DNA of 33,057 nucleotides from JAVBQJ01 sp045585875 (GTDB lineage Bacteria; Verrucomicrobiota; Lentisphaeria; Victivallales; Victivallaceae), in assembly GCA_045585875.1 (NCBI GenBank), contig JAZMZH010000179.1, positions 1 to 33,057 of the forward strand, in the 5' to 3' direction. The translations under genes were made by a program, and so were the position numbers. The notes below the pieces were generated by a model. That model saw only the letters and a list, made by a program, of their open reading frames with translations. It did no database searches and was not told the DNA's origin. This document shows positions 14,832 through 25,204 of the stretch, piece after piece (position 1 is the first letter of the stretch; each line of letters opens with the position of its first letter).

Positions 14832-16759
14832 GCGAAAAAGCCAAAGTTGAAGAGAGGAAGAACGGCGCCGAGCGCGCCCAGGGACGGTTGTTTTTCGCTC
14901 TGGCCGGCGGTGTTCTCATCGTGAACAGTTTCCTGCTGGACCTGTGGTGTCCCGACCAGCAGTTCTCCAGCCAGCTGAACGCCTTTCTCGGCGCATTCAT
15001 CATGGCCTGTCCCATCGTCTACACTGCCGTGAAGGATCTGATCCGGGGCAAGGTCTACATGAACGAGCTGGTGGCGCTGGCGATTCTCTCCGCCTTTTCC
15101 GCGGGAAATTTCCAGACCGCGGGCGTCATCGGATTTTTCCTGCTGATCACCATCATCATCGAAAACCGCACCGCGTCGGGCGCCCAGCGTTCCATCGAGG
15201 AACTCATCAAGCTGACTCCCAATTCCGCCCGCCTCCTCCATGAGGACGGCAGCGAATCCGAGGTGGACGTGACGGCCCTCTCCGTCGGAAGCGTCATCCG
15301 CGTCCGTCCCGGCGAGAACTTCCCGGTGGACGGCGTGATCGCCGCCGGCGAGAGCACCGTGAATCAGGCCTCCATCACCGGTGAATCCGTCCCCGTGGAC
15401 AAGGAGGCCGGGAGCGAGGTCTACGCCGGCACTCAGAATCTCACCGGCGCCGTGGATGTCCGGGTCACCCGGCTGGGCGAGGACACCACCCTGGGCAAGG
15501 TGAAGGAGATGATCCTGGCCGCCGAGGGCTCCAAGACCCCCATCGTGCGCATCATCGACCGCTACGCCGGCTACTACACCCCCACCATCCTCATGCTGGC
15601 GGCGGTGGTGTGGTGGTTCACCAAGGATATGAATCAGGTCATCGCCCTCATGGTCATCGCCTGTCCGTGCGCCATCGTGCTGGCGACTCCCAGCGCCGTG
15701 GTGGCGGCGGTGGCTGCTGCGGCCCGTCTGGGCATCCTGATCAAAAACGTCAACCACCTGGAGCTGGCGGCCCGGATCAAGGCGTTTGTGTTCGACAAGA
15801 CCGGCACCCTGACCGACGGCGTGCTCTCGGTGGTGAAGCTTTCGCCTGCCGAGGGCGTCACTCCGGCGGAACTTCTCAAGTACGCCGCCGCCGCCGAGCA
15901 GAGCAGCAACCACCCCACTGCGGTGGCGCTGGTGAAGCTGGCCGGAGAAGCGGGGCTGAAACTGCCCGCCGCGACCGATGTCACCGAAACCCACGGCAAA
16001 GGCGTTCAGGCCGTGGTGGAGGGCGTGAAGGTTTTTGTGGGCCGCGCCGCCTGGCTGGAAACGCAGGACTTCGTCATCCCTCCCCATGAGGAGGAGTCCA
16101 GCGGCATGAGCGTGGTTTTTGCCGCGGCCGACGGCCGTCTTCTGGGCTGGGTCGGTCTGAAGGACCGGCTGCGCCGGGATTCCGCCGAAGCGATCGTGGA
16201 ACTCCGCAAACTCGGCGTGGCTCATTGCGCCATGGTCACCGGCGACCGTCGGAGCGTGGCCGAATCCGTGGCCGCCAAGCTGGAGATCGACGAATTCCGC
16301 AGCGAGTGTCTCCCTGAAACCAAGGTGGAATATGTGGAGGCGGTGAAGAGCCGGATGCCCGTGGCCGTGGTCGGCGACGGCGTCAACGACGCTCCGGCGC
16401 TGGCGGCCGGTTCCCTGGGCATCGCCATGGGGGCCATCGGCAGCGACATCGCCATCAACAGCGCCTCCATCGCGCTGATGAACAACGATCTCAGGCGCAT
16501 CCCCATGCTGGTTTATCTTTCGCAGAAATCCCGGATGGTGATCATCCAGAACTTCCTGATCGGCATGCTGTTCGTATTCGGCGGCATCGCGCTGGCGGTT
16601 TTCGAGTACCTGACGCCGATCTGGGCCGCGGTCATTCAGACCATCAGTACGATTTTAGTGATCTTCAACAGTGCCCGTCTGGTGCGCACCGGCGAAGAGT
16701 TGACATTCGAGGACAACGCCGCAGCGGAAAGCTCGGCGAATACGGAGAAGAATATATGA
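14828..16759 (+). CDS. P1B-type (heavy-metal) ATPase without an HMA domain
   Basis: A 643-aa inner-membrane ion pump. The hallmark motifs are in order: TGES (184-187), CPC (279-281) in membrane helix 6, the phosphorylated Asp323 in DKTGTLT, HP (362-363), and GDGVND (516-521). CPC plus HP define the P1B group that moves soft metals such as Zn, Cd, Pb or Cu. The protein starts directly at the membrane region, with no N-terminal metal-binding domain. The last two helices lack the usual specificity residues: no Lys in helix 7 and, in helix 8, IQTIST where Zn pumps have DTG and Co-type pumps have HEGGT. The transported ion is therefore not predictable. It overlaps genes on both sides by 4 nt, fixing it inside the SPFH/ABC operon. 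Confidence 0.93.
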   Translation: MSEKAKVEERKNGAERAQGRLFFALAGGVLIVNSFLLDLWCPDQQFSSQLNAFLGAFIMACPIVYTAVKDLIRGKVYMNELVALAILSAFSAGNFQTAGVIGFFLLITIIIENRTASGAQRSIEELIKLTPNSARLLHEDGSESEVDVTALSVGSVIRVRPGENFPVDGVIAAGESTVNQASITGESVPVDKEAGSEVYAGTQNLTGAVDVRVTRLGEDTTLGKVKEMILAAEGSKTPIVRIIDRYAGYYTPTILMLAAVVWWFTKDMNQVIALMVIACPCAIVLATPSAVVAAVAAAARLGILIKNVNHLELAARIKAFVFDKTGTLTDGVLSVVKLSPAEGVTPAELLKYAAAAEQSSNHPTAVALVKLAGEAGLKLPAATDVTETHGKGVQAVVEGVKVFVGRAAWLETQDFVIPPHEEESSGMSVVFAAADGRLLGWVGLKDRLRRDSAEAIVELRKLGVAHCAMVTGDRRSVAESVAAKLEIDEFRSECLPETKVEYVEAVKSRMPVAVVGDGVNDAPALAAGSLGIAMGAIGSDIAINSASIALMNNDLRRIPMLVYLSQKSRMVIIQNFLIGMLFVFGGIALAVFEYLTPIWAAVIQTISTILVIFNSARLVRTGEELTFEDNAAAESSANTEKNI

Positions 16760-17922
16760 CCGAAGAACTCGCTCCGGTGGTGCAGGCCGTCGGCCTGGGA
16801 AAAACATTCAGGGATTTCTGGAACCGGCCCAAGGCCAAGGCCGTGGACGATATCGACTTCGAGATCCGTCCCGGCGAAATCGTCGGCCTGCTCGGTCCCA
16901 ACGGCTCCGGCAAATCCACCACGGTGAAGATGCTGCTGGGCCTCCTGTATCCCAGCACCGGCAAACTTTCGGTGCTCGGGCGTTCGCCCCGGGCGGTGGA
17001 GACCAAGCGCATGATCGGTTATCTGCCCGAGGAATCCTATCTCTACAAGTATCTGACCGCGGAGGAGACGCTGGATTTCTTCGGTTCGCTCTTCAATCTT
17101 TCCAAGGCGGAACGCCGCCGCCGCATCGACCAGCTCCTGGACATGGTGGGGCTGGCCCACGCCAGAAAACGGCGGGTGGGAGAGTTCTCCAAGGGCATGG
17201 CGCGCCGCATCGGACTGGCTCAGGCCATGATCAACGATCCGGAGTTTCTGATCCTGGACGAACCCACCAGCGGACTGGACCCCCTGGGCAGCAAAGAGGT
17301 CAAGGATCTGATCCTCACCCTCAAAAAGCGGGGCAAGACCGTGCTCATGACCAGTCATCTCCTGAGCGATGTGGAGGATGTCTGCGACCGCATCTTCATC
17401 CTCTACGGCGGCAGGATCCGCGCCGCCGGTTCCATCGACGAACTGCTGGAGGTCTCCGATTCCGCCCGGATCACGGTGCCCCGTCTGGAGGGCGACGCCA
17501 TGCGCAATCTGCTGGATACGCTGCGCCGCGAGCTCAAGGGGGAGAACTTCACCGTGGATCATCCCCGGAAGTCCCTGGAGGATTTCTTCCTGGACGTGGT
17601 CGAACAGGCCCGCAGACAGGCGCTGGCCACCTCCGGCGTTTCCGGTTCCGGCGGCATCGCCGAATATCTGAGCGAACCCGAGGGCAGCGACGCCCGCATC
17701 GAAGCGCTGCTCAAGGCCGAGGAGACTCCCGATCTGCCCAAGGAGGAAGAACCCTCGCCGGAGGCGGTGCGCCGGGATCAGGAGGTGCGGCTGGAGGCCA
17801 AAATCGATTCGCTGGTCAAAGACGACGAGGCGCCGGCCAAACCCACCCGCGACCAGCTGGAGGCCGAGGCGAAGCGCCGGGAAATGGACGAGGCCTCTGA
17901 AAAATTGAAGGACCTGCTGTGA
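16756..17922 (+). CDS. ABC transporter ATP-binding protein with long C-terminal extension
   Basis: A 388-aa ATPase of the ABC-2 exporter type (NatA/CcmA-like). Walker A is GPNGSGKST (47-55), the signature is degenerate FSKGM (144-148) in place of LSGGQ, Walker B is LILDEP (165-170) and the D-loop SGLD follows. After about residue 225 comes a region typical of DrrA-like subunits. About 100 further residues are very rich in Glu, Asp, Lys and Pro (for example RLEAKIDSLVKDDEAP), probably disordered or coiled coil. This tail is unlike usual transport ATPases and may dock another operon protein. The start overlaps the P-type ATPase stop (ATGA at 16756). The permease partner follows after 22 nt. Confidence 0.92.
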   Translation: MTEELAPVVQAVGLGKTFRDFWNRPKAKAVDDIDFEIRPGEIVGLLGPNGSGKSTTVKMLLGLLYPSTGKLSVLGRSPRAVETKRMIGYLPEESYLYKYLTAEETLDFFGSLFNLSKAERRRRIDQLLDMVGLAHARKRRVGEFSKGMARRIGLAQAMINDPEFLILDEPTSGLDPLGSKEVKDLILTLKKRGKTVLMTSHLLSDVEDVCDRIFILYGGRIRAAGSIDELLEVSDSARITVPRLEGDAMRNLLDTLRRELKGENFTVDHPRKSLEDFFLDVVEQARRQALATSGVSGSGGIAEYLSEPEGSDARIEALLKAEETPDLPKEEEPSPEAVRRDQEVRLEAKIDSLVKDDEAPAKPTRDQLEAEAKRREMDEASEKLKDLL

Positions 17923-17944
17923 GCAGTGAAAGTCGGGTGGCAGC

Positions 17945-19375
17945 ATGAAAGCTTTTTGGGCGATAACGCATTTGACGATCCGCAACGCGCTGCGTTCGCA
18001 TGTGTTTCAGTTGCTTTTGGGCATTTTGCTCATCGCGGTGATCGCGGTGCCCAACACCATCAACGGCAACGGCACGGCGCAGGGGTACATTCAGGTGGCG
18101 CTGAAGTATTCTCTGTCCAGCGTGGCGCTGCTGCTGTCCCTGTCGGCGGTCTGGCTGGGGTGTTTCTCCATGACTCACGACGTGGAGGGGTATCAGCTGC
18201 ACCAGGTCGTCACCAAGCCGGTGTCCCGCATCACCGTCTGGACGGCCAAGTGGTTCGGGGTTTCCCTGGTGCATCTGATCCTGCTCCTGCTGGCGGCGGC
18301 GGCGGTGTATTTCACGGTGATGTGGCGGTACGGGATGCAGGAATTCTCTCCGGAGGAAAAAGCCCGCATCAATCATGAGGTGCTGGTGGGACGGCGGGTT
18401 TTCCGTCCCGACACCCGCGAACTCCGGGAAGAGATTGATTTCGCCACCGACAAACTGCGCAAATCCCAGCTGGAGAGCAAGGGGGAGGTGGACGCCCGGG
18501 CGCTTCAGAACCTCCGCCGCACCATGCTGAGCCAGTCTCAGGAACTTGTGTACCGTCAGGCCAAGCGCTGGGATTATTCCGGCCTTCCCGCGGATTACAC
18601 GGGGCCGGTGTATCTGAAATTCCGGCTTTACGTCACCAAGGGGCTCAGCGAGGACGACGCCCAGCGGACGACCCACGGACAATGGACCTGGTACGGGATC
18701 CAAAAGGAATACGACCGCAGTTCCAACGCCGGGGAGGCGGACATTTACCGGGGCTTCAGCTATACGGCGCTGCCCCAGGCGCCGGAGCAGATCATGGGCG
18801 GAATTTTCAACGAGCGTGAACTCGACAGCAGCCTGATTTCGCCGGAAGGCACGGTGAGACTGGAATTCACAAATCTGGACAATGTCTACGCCGCGGGCGA
18901 GGATGTGGAGCATGCCAGCCAGTTCTTTCAGGTGGCGGACGGTCCGGTGCTGATGATCCCCTTCAGCAGTTTCTCCGCCAATTATTTCCGGTCGGTGCTG
19001 GTGCTGATGATGCAGATCCTGATCTTCGCCGGGCTCGGCTGCGCGGCGGCCAGTTATTTCTCGCTGCCGACGGCGATTTTTCTGGTGGTCAGTTATCTGC
19101 TTTTCGGAAGTTTCGGCAGTTACATGGCGGAGAGCACCTTCTTCTCCGGGGCCGGCGACTACATCGGTTACTTCGTGAGCAAGGCGCTGCTGCTGGTGGT
19201 GATCCCGATGCAGAATTTCGACGTCACCGGCCTGGTTTCCGACGGCGTGCTGGTGGAGTATTCCGTCATCGGCAAGCTGTTTCTGAATTACTTTGTCTTG
19301 CGCGGGATGCCGTTCTTCCTGATCGGCATGCTCTGCTACTGGAAACGTGAACTGGGATTGGTGATAAGAAAATGA
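17945..19375 (+). CDS. ABC-2 type transporter permease
   Basis: A 476-aa membrane protein and the likely partner of the preceding ATPase. It has hydrophobic segments at about 20-37, 57-76 and 103-126, then a large hydrophilic domain (about 127-345) and four more at roughly 350-372, 376-396, 410-430 and 447-467. This layout of helices around a big soluble loop resembles NosY/GldF-like ABC-2 permeases. The soluble part contains the basic, helical stretch TDKLRKSQLESKGEVDARA and the likely beta-rich segment PVYLKFRLYVTKG. The ribosome site is weak (GGGTGG), consistent with coupling to the upstream gene. The stop overlaps the next start by 4 nt. The substrate is unknown; lipid or protein export from the membrane is possible but unproven. 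Confidence 0.85.
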   Translation: MKAFWAITHLTIRNALRSHVFQLLLGILLIAVIAVPNTINGNGTAQGYIQVALKYSLSSVALLLSLSAVWLGCFSMTHDVEGYQLHQVVTKPVSRITVWTAKWFGVSLVHLILLLLAAAAVYFTVMWRYGMQEFSPEEKARINHEVLVGRRVFRPDTRELREEIDFATDKLRKSQLESKGEVDARALQNLRRTMLSQSQELVYRQAKRWDYSGLPADYTGPVYLKFRLYVTKGLSEDDAQRTTHGQWTWYGIQKEYDRSSNAGEADIYRGFSYTALPQAPEQIMGGIFNERELDSSLISPEGTVRLEFTNLDNVYAAGEDVEHASQFFQVADGPVLMIPFSSFSANYFRSVLVLMMQILIFAGLGCAAASYFSLPTAIFLVVSYLLFGSFGSYMAESTFFSGAGDYIGYFVSKALLLVVIPMQNFDVTGLVSDGVLVEYSVIGKLFLNYFVLRGMPFFLIGMLCYWKRELGLVIRK

Positions 19376-21036
19376 CCGGATTCAAGCAAATTACCGTCTA
19401 TTTCCTGGTGATCCTGCTCTCGGCGGGGCTCCTTACCGGGATCTACTTTACAGAACGCGGTCTGGATGAACAGGTCAGGACCAGCCACCTGCGCTTCGAG
19501 GGCGATGTGAACAGCGCGCCGCCGCTGGTGGCCATCACCACCATGGCCCTGGGGAGTTTCCGGGGGCTGATCGCAGACGTCCTGTGGATCCGCGCCGACA
19601 ATCTCAAGGATCAGGGCAACTACATCGAGACGGTGCAGCTGGCCAACTGGATCACCGATCTGCAGCCGACCTTTTCCGGCATGACGGTCTATCTGGCCTG
19701 GGATATGGCCTACAACATCTCCGTCACCTGTTCCCGGCGGGAGGACCGCTGGCGCTGGGTGCAGGAGGGCATACGGCTGATCCGGGACAAGGCGCTGGCC
19801 TACAATCCGGAGGACCCGGATCTCTACGCGGACCTGGCCTGGACTTTTCAGCACAAAATGGGGCAGGCTCTGGACGACGCCAACCAGTACTACAAAAACC
19901 AGTGGGGGCTGGGGATGAACCGTATCATCGGCGTCAACCCGGACTGGGAAAAGTATCAGGGGCGTCCTCTCGGAGCGAAGGCGTTTTCCGAGCGCTGGGA
20001 CAAGAATCATCCTATCTGGAGGATGGAGTCCGGGATCACCGATTTCTCTTCCCTGCTGGCCTTTTACATGGAGAAGGACGTTCTGCCGGAGAGTTTCGCC
20101 GCACTCCTCGGTTCGGAGGAATACGATGAACTGAACTGGACCATGCGGACCAACTGGCTGCACGCCAATACCAGGATGGATCCCGCCGTCATTCTGGAGA
20201 TCAACACCGATTACGGCGAACTCGACTGGCGGACCATGGAGGCCCAGAGCATCTACTGGAGCGTCATGGCGCTGAAAAAGATGCCGGAGCATCACAGCCT
20301 GCGCTGCGAGCGCATGATCACCCAGGCGCTGGCCATCAGCTTCGTCAACGGCCGTTTTGTTTACTTCGACGATGAAACCATGGGACGCGTCATCCAGATG
20401 CCGAATCTGGGACTGGCCGACGCCGCGCTGAAGGCCTACAACCAGGCCTATGAAACGAACAAGAGCACCAGTTTCCTCTCCGCGAGGCAGAACTTTTACA
20501 AGGACGCCATCGTCCTGCTCTACAGCTACGGCCGTGAAAAGGAGGCCAGAGCGTACTACGAGGCTTACAAGGCCGACGAGATCGCCGTCCTGAAGGAGGC
20601 GAATCCCGACGCGCCGCCGCCGAAGTTCCCGTCCTTTGCCGAGTTTGCCAAGCGGGAGTGGGAGGATGACATCCGAAACGCCAACAACATGCGTATCTCC
20701 GGGCTGCTCCTGAGCCGTCTGGTGGAGATGTTCCGTTATCTGGGCGAAGGAGATTTCGAGGCGGCCCGGCAGTTCCAGGAACAGGCCCGCTTCATCTACG
20801 ACGATTACGGCAGGAGCATCAACACCGACGCCAAGCGGGTGGAGCGGGTCGGACTGGCCCCCTTCGACCAGTACATCACCTACGCCTACATTGTGCTGGC
20901 CAACATGCTCACCCCGGCGGAAAAGGCGCAGCTCGACGCCTACATCGGCGAAATGGTGCGTCAGGAAGCTCAGGCCCGCGAAGAGGCCGAAGCCCGGGCC
21001 GCCGCCGAAGCCGCCGCCGCGTCCCAGCTCCGCTGA
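19372..21036 (+). CDS. Membrane-anchored helical-repeat protein of unknown function
   Basis: A 554-aa protein with one N-terminal helix (about 7-25) as an uncleaved anchor, and the rest probably periplasmic. The sequence is rich in aromatic and helical segments (DVLWIRADNLKDQGNYIETV, AYNPEDPDLYADLAWTFQHK) suggesting TPR-like repeats, most clearly at about 70-170 and 415-510. I cannot assign a family. The C terminus is Ala/Glu-rich (EARAAAEAAAASQ). The start overlaps the permease stop (ATGA at 19372), and it is the last gene of the operon before a terminator-like hairpin. A periplasmic partner of the ABC permease is the simplest inference. Confidence 0.8.
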   Translation: MTGFKQITVYFLVILLSAGLLTGIYFTERGLDEQVRTSHLRFEGDVNSAPPLVAITTMALGSFRGLIADVLWIRADNLKDQGNYIETVQLANWITDLQPTFSGMTVYLAWDMAYNISVTCSRREDRWRWVQEGIRLIRDKALAYNPEDPDLYADLAWTFQHKMGQALDDANQYYKNQWGLGMNRIIGVNPDWEKYQGRPLGAKAFSERWDKNHPIWRMESGITDFSSLLAFYMEKDVLPESFAALLGSEEYDELNWTMRTNWLHANTRMDPAVILEINTDYGELDWRTMEAQSIYWSVMALKKMPEHHSLRCERMITQALAISFVNGRFVYFDDETMGRVIQMPNLGLADAALKAYNQAYETNKSTSFLSARQNFYKDAIVLLYSYGREKEARAYYEAYKADEIAVLKEANPDAPPPKFPSFAEFAKREWEDDIRNANNMRISGLLLSRLVEMFRYLGEGDFEAARQFQEQARFIYDDYGRSINTDAKRVERVGLAPFDQYITYAYIVLANMLTPAEKAQLDAYIGEMVRQEAQAREEAEARAAAEAAAASQLR

Positions 21037-21046
21037 CCCGGCGCCT

Positions 21047-21075
21047 GCCCCCGCTCCCGGCCGATGACCGGGGGC
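21047..21075 (+). terminator. Terminator-like hairpin at the end of the SPFH/ABC operon
   Basis: GCCCCCG (21047-21053) pairs with CGGGGGC (21069-21075), and flanking bases extend the stem. Only three T follow (TTTG), so it is a weak intrinsic terminator at best. Its place just after the last gene supports the role. A separate 12-bp palindrome, GGCGCATGCGCC, is at 21109-21120. Confidence 0.5.
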
Positions 21076-21163
21076 GGCGTTTGCCTCTGTCGCCGCATAT
21101 GCCTGTTCGGCGCATGCGCCTGCCGCAGCCTGTCGGCAAAAAAATAAATATTTCAAAAGTCGC

Positions 21164-21192
21164 TTGCGAAAAGATTCCGGCGGTGGTATATT
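21164..21192 (+). promoter_or_regulatory. Strong sigma-70-like promoter upstream of the phenylacetate-CoA ligase gene
   Basis: TTGCGA (21164-21169) and TATATT (21187-21192) are spaced by 17 bp. An A/T tract at 21138-21158 just upstream would serve as an UP element. A start near 21199 leaves a 36-nt leader before the ATG at 21235. Confidence 0.7.
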
Positions 21193-21234
21193 ATCCGCAC
21201 GAGCAGGATACCCCGCCACCAGGAGATTTTAGCA

Positions 21235-22566
<1,332 letters not shown>

Positions 22567-22591
22567 GCGACATACAGAGAGGGGGAGAAAA

Positions 22592-23842
22592 ATGAGCCCG
22601 CATCGAAACTTTTTCGCCGTTTTTTTGTCAATCATGGTCTGCGTGCTCGCGCCGGCGGCGCTGCCCGCGGCCGGTGACGGGGAGATCACCATCACCAGGA
22701 CGGTGAAGCAGGGGAATCCCACGCTCTATGTCGCCGGATTCAAAGGCTCGGACGAGCTTACGGCCAATGTCCGCAGTCTGCTGACCGCGTCGGGATGGTT
22801 TGACGTGGTCGATTCCCGCAATGCCGACTACATCCTCAACGGCGTCGCCGAGGGGGACCGGGCCCGTTTCTTCGTCACCGCCGGCGGCAATCCGGTGGTG
22901 GACGCCACCGTGCGCCTCTCCGGCGGCCGGGGCGGGGCCAAAGTGCTGGCGGACGCGATCCTGAGCCGGGTTTTCGCCAAATTCAAGCTTCAGGGCGTCT
23001 GCAATACCCGCATCGCCTACTGCCGCGAGGAGAACTCCGGACGCATCAACATCTGGCTCTGCGACATCGACGGCGGAAATCCGCAGAGGCTGACCGACTT
23101 CAAGAGCATGGCGGTGGAGCCCAACTGGTTTCCGGACGGCAAGTCCATCATCTACACCAAATACAACGACACCACCACCAGCGTGCTTCAGACCACCGTC
23201 AGCCCGGTGCGGACCCGCACCATCGGCACCTACGACGGGCTGAACGTCGGCGTGGCGGTGAATCCCAACGGGCGCTCCATCGCTCTGGTGATGAGCCGGG
23301 ACGGCAGCGTGGATCTCTATCTCAGGAGCCTGAGTGCCGGCGGCGGATTCCGCCGCCTCACCAACTCCCGGGATGTGGAAGCGTCTCCGGTCTGGAATCC
23401 CGCGGGCAACACCCTGTGCTTCGCAGCCGGGTCCTACTCCGGCGGGCGGCTCTACACCATCTCCGCCAACGGCGGTTCCCCCAGCCGTCTCCCCGGGCAG
23501 AAGGCCGATTCGGTGAAGCCCAGCTGGTCGGCGGACAACAAGATTGTCTTTTCCACCCGGCGCGACGGCCGTTACGTCCTGAGCGTGCTGGATTGCGGCA
23601 ACAGCGCCGCCAACGCTTCCCACGCCTACCGCCGCAATCCCGACGGTCTGGTCATGGCCGCCAATCCCGGCGGCAACTGGGAATCCGCCAGCTGGGCTCC
23701 GGACAACCGTCATGTGGTGTGCAGCCGCCGGGACGGCAAAAACGCCGCGCTGATGATCGTGGACACCTGGACCGGAGAATACCGCCGCATCCCGGTCTCC
23801 GGCAAACTTCTGATGCCGGCCTGGTCTCCTCTTGAGAAATGA
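22592..23842 (+). CDS. TolB-like periplasmic beta-propeller protein
   Basis: A 416-aa secreted protein with a signal peptide (hydrophobic core about 7-25, likely cut after the ALPAAG region). Residues about 30-140 resemble the N-terminal TolB domain: short strands, ASGWFDVVDSRNADYILNG and a RVFAKFKLQGVCNTRIAY transition. From about 150 on there are PD40/WD40-like blades (WLCDIDGGNPQRLT, PNWFPDGKSIIYT, SPVWNPAGNTLCFAAG, PSWSADNKIVFSTRRDG). TolB works with Pal and TolA in outer-membrane constriction and integrity. No tolQ, tolR, tolA or pal is in this window, so the assignment is by fold and domain order. GGGGGAG precedes the ATG, 25 nt after the ligase gene. Confidence 0.85.
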   Translation: MSPHRNFFAVFLSIMVCVLAPAALPAAGDGEITITRTVKQGNPTLYVAGFKGSDELTANVRSLLTASGWFDVVDSRNADYILNGVAEGDRARFFVTAGGNPVVDATVRLSGGRGGAKVLADAILSRVFAKFKLQGVCNTRIAYCREENSGRINIWLCDIDGGNPQRLTDFKSMAVEPNWFPDGKSIIYTKYNDTTTSVLQTTVSPVRTRTIGTYDGLNVGVAVNPNGRSIALVMSRDGSVDLYLRSLSAGGGFRRLTNSRDVEASPVWNPAGNTLCFAAGSYSGGRLYTISANGGSPSRLPGQKADSVKPSWSADNKIVFSTRRDGRYVLSVLDCGNSAANASHAYRRNPDGLVMAANPGGNWESASWAPDNRHVVCSRRDGKNAALMIVDTWTGEYRRIPVSGKLLMPAWSPLEK

Positions 23843-23854
23843 TCCGGACCGGAC

Positions 23855-25204
23855 ATGCGGACGACGGATTTCAAAGGGACGGAAGCATATCTTGAAGAGC
23901 TGCGGGCTTCCGGCATCAAGCTGGGATTGGAAAATGTCACCCGGCTCGCCGGATACTGCGGCGTAGGCATCGGCAGCCCCGAACTGCGGAAAATCCGCTT
24001 CATCCATCTGGCCGGCTCCAACGGCAAGGGTTCGACCGGCGCCATGCTGGAGGCCATGCTGAGAAAAACCGGGCATCGGACGGGATTCTTTTCCTCTCCC
24101 CATCTCATAACCCCCCGGGAGCGGATCCGCATCGGCGGCCGGGCGGTTTCCGAGGAGGAATGGTGCGCGGTCTTCGATCTCGTGAGAGCCGGAGCGGAGA
24201 AGCTCCGCGCCTCGGGTTCGGCGCCGACCTACTTCGAATTTCAGACCGTCATGGCGCTGACGGCCTTCGCCCGCGGCAATGTGGAGTGGGCGGTGTGGGA
24301 AACCGGTCTGGGCGGCAGACTGGACTCCACCAACTTCATCCCGGAATCGGAGTATTGCGTGATTACCGGGATCGCCCTTGAGCATTGCGCGTTTCTCGGC
24401 GGCACCGTCGAAAAGATCGCCTTTGAAAAGGGCGGGATCATCAAGCCCGGCAGCCGGGTTTTCGCAGGCGTCATGCCCGATGCGGCCCGGGAGGTGCTGG
24501 AGGGGCTGGCCGGGGCGCGGGGCGCGGCATTTCACGCCGTCATTCCGGAGGAGATCCCGGCGCCGCGGGAGTGTCCCGGGAACTGGGCGCAGCGGCTCGT
24601 TTCGCCGGAGGCCGGAGAATTCACCCTCTCGTTGGCCGGGGCGATGCAGCGCCGCAATGCGGCTCTGGCGCTGAAGGTATGGCGTGCGTTCTCCGGCGGG
24701 GACGACGAACTCTTCCGCGCCGGAGTGCGGGCGCTGGCCGGGGTGCGCTGGCCCTGCCGTTTCGAGCGGGTGGCGCCGGGTTCGGTCGTTGACGGCGGTC
24801 ACAATCCCGACGGCATCCGTGCCTTTGCCGAGGCGTGCCGGGAGGCGGCCGCCCGGGGGATGCTGCCGGAGCGTCTCACCCTGATCTTCGGGGCCTTCGC
24901 CGACAAGGACTACCGGGAGGAGCTGGAGATCCTTGCCGGGATCGCCGGGCGGATGATTTTCGTGCCGGTCTCCGGGGACGGCGGGAGACCCTGCGCCGAC
25001 GTCGGCGGGATGAAGGATTTTTGGCGGGAAAGGACGGATATTCCCTGCGAAACCGCGCCCGATGCGCTGAGCGCGTGGGAGCGTTTCCCGGGGGAGGGGC
25101 GCGCCGTGTGCGGGTCCCTCTTTCTGGCCGGAGAACTGATCGGAAAACTTTTCGGGCCGGAAGCGGCCTGCAATCTTGACAGCCCTTGGAGTGTGGAATC
25201 ATGA
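23855..25204 (+). CDS. folC: Folylpolyglutamate synthase / dihydrofolate synthase
   Basis: A Mur-ligase-family enzyme that adds glutamate to folates (and to dihydropteroate in bifunctional forms) in the cytoplasm. The 449-aa length is normal. The ATP loop is GSNGKGS (54-60), followed by TGFFSSPHLITPRERI, a folate-binding signature, then the metal-binding segment WAVWETGLGGRLDSTN and ITGIALEHCAFLG. The C-terminal domain begins near DGGHNPDG. The ribosome site is weak and the gene starts 12 nt after the TolB-like gene. Its TGA overlaps the lon ATG (25201-25204), indicating coupled translation. Whether it has both activities cannot be told from motifs alone. Confidence 0.95.
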   Translation: MRTTDFKGTEAYLEELRASGIKLGLENVTRLAGYCGVGIGSPELRKIRFIHLAGSNGKGSTGAMLEAMLRKTGHRTGFFSSPHLITPRERIRIGGRAVSEEEWCAVFDLVRAGAEKLRASGSAPTYFEFQTVMALTAFARGNVEWAVWETGLGGRLDSTNFIPESEYCVITGIALEHCAFLGGTVEKIAFEKGGIIKPGSRVFAGVMPDAAREVLEGLAGARGAAFHAVIPEEIPAPRECPGNWAQRLVSPEAGEFTLSLAGAMQRRNAALALKVWRAFSGGDDELFRAGVRALAGVRWPCRFERVAPGSVVDGGHNPDGIRAFAEACREAAARGMLPERLTLIFGAFADKDYREELEILAGIAGRMIFVPVSGDGGRPCADVGGMKDFWRERTDIPCETAPDALSAWERFPGEGRAVCGSLFLAGELIGKLFGPEAACNLDSPWSVES

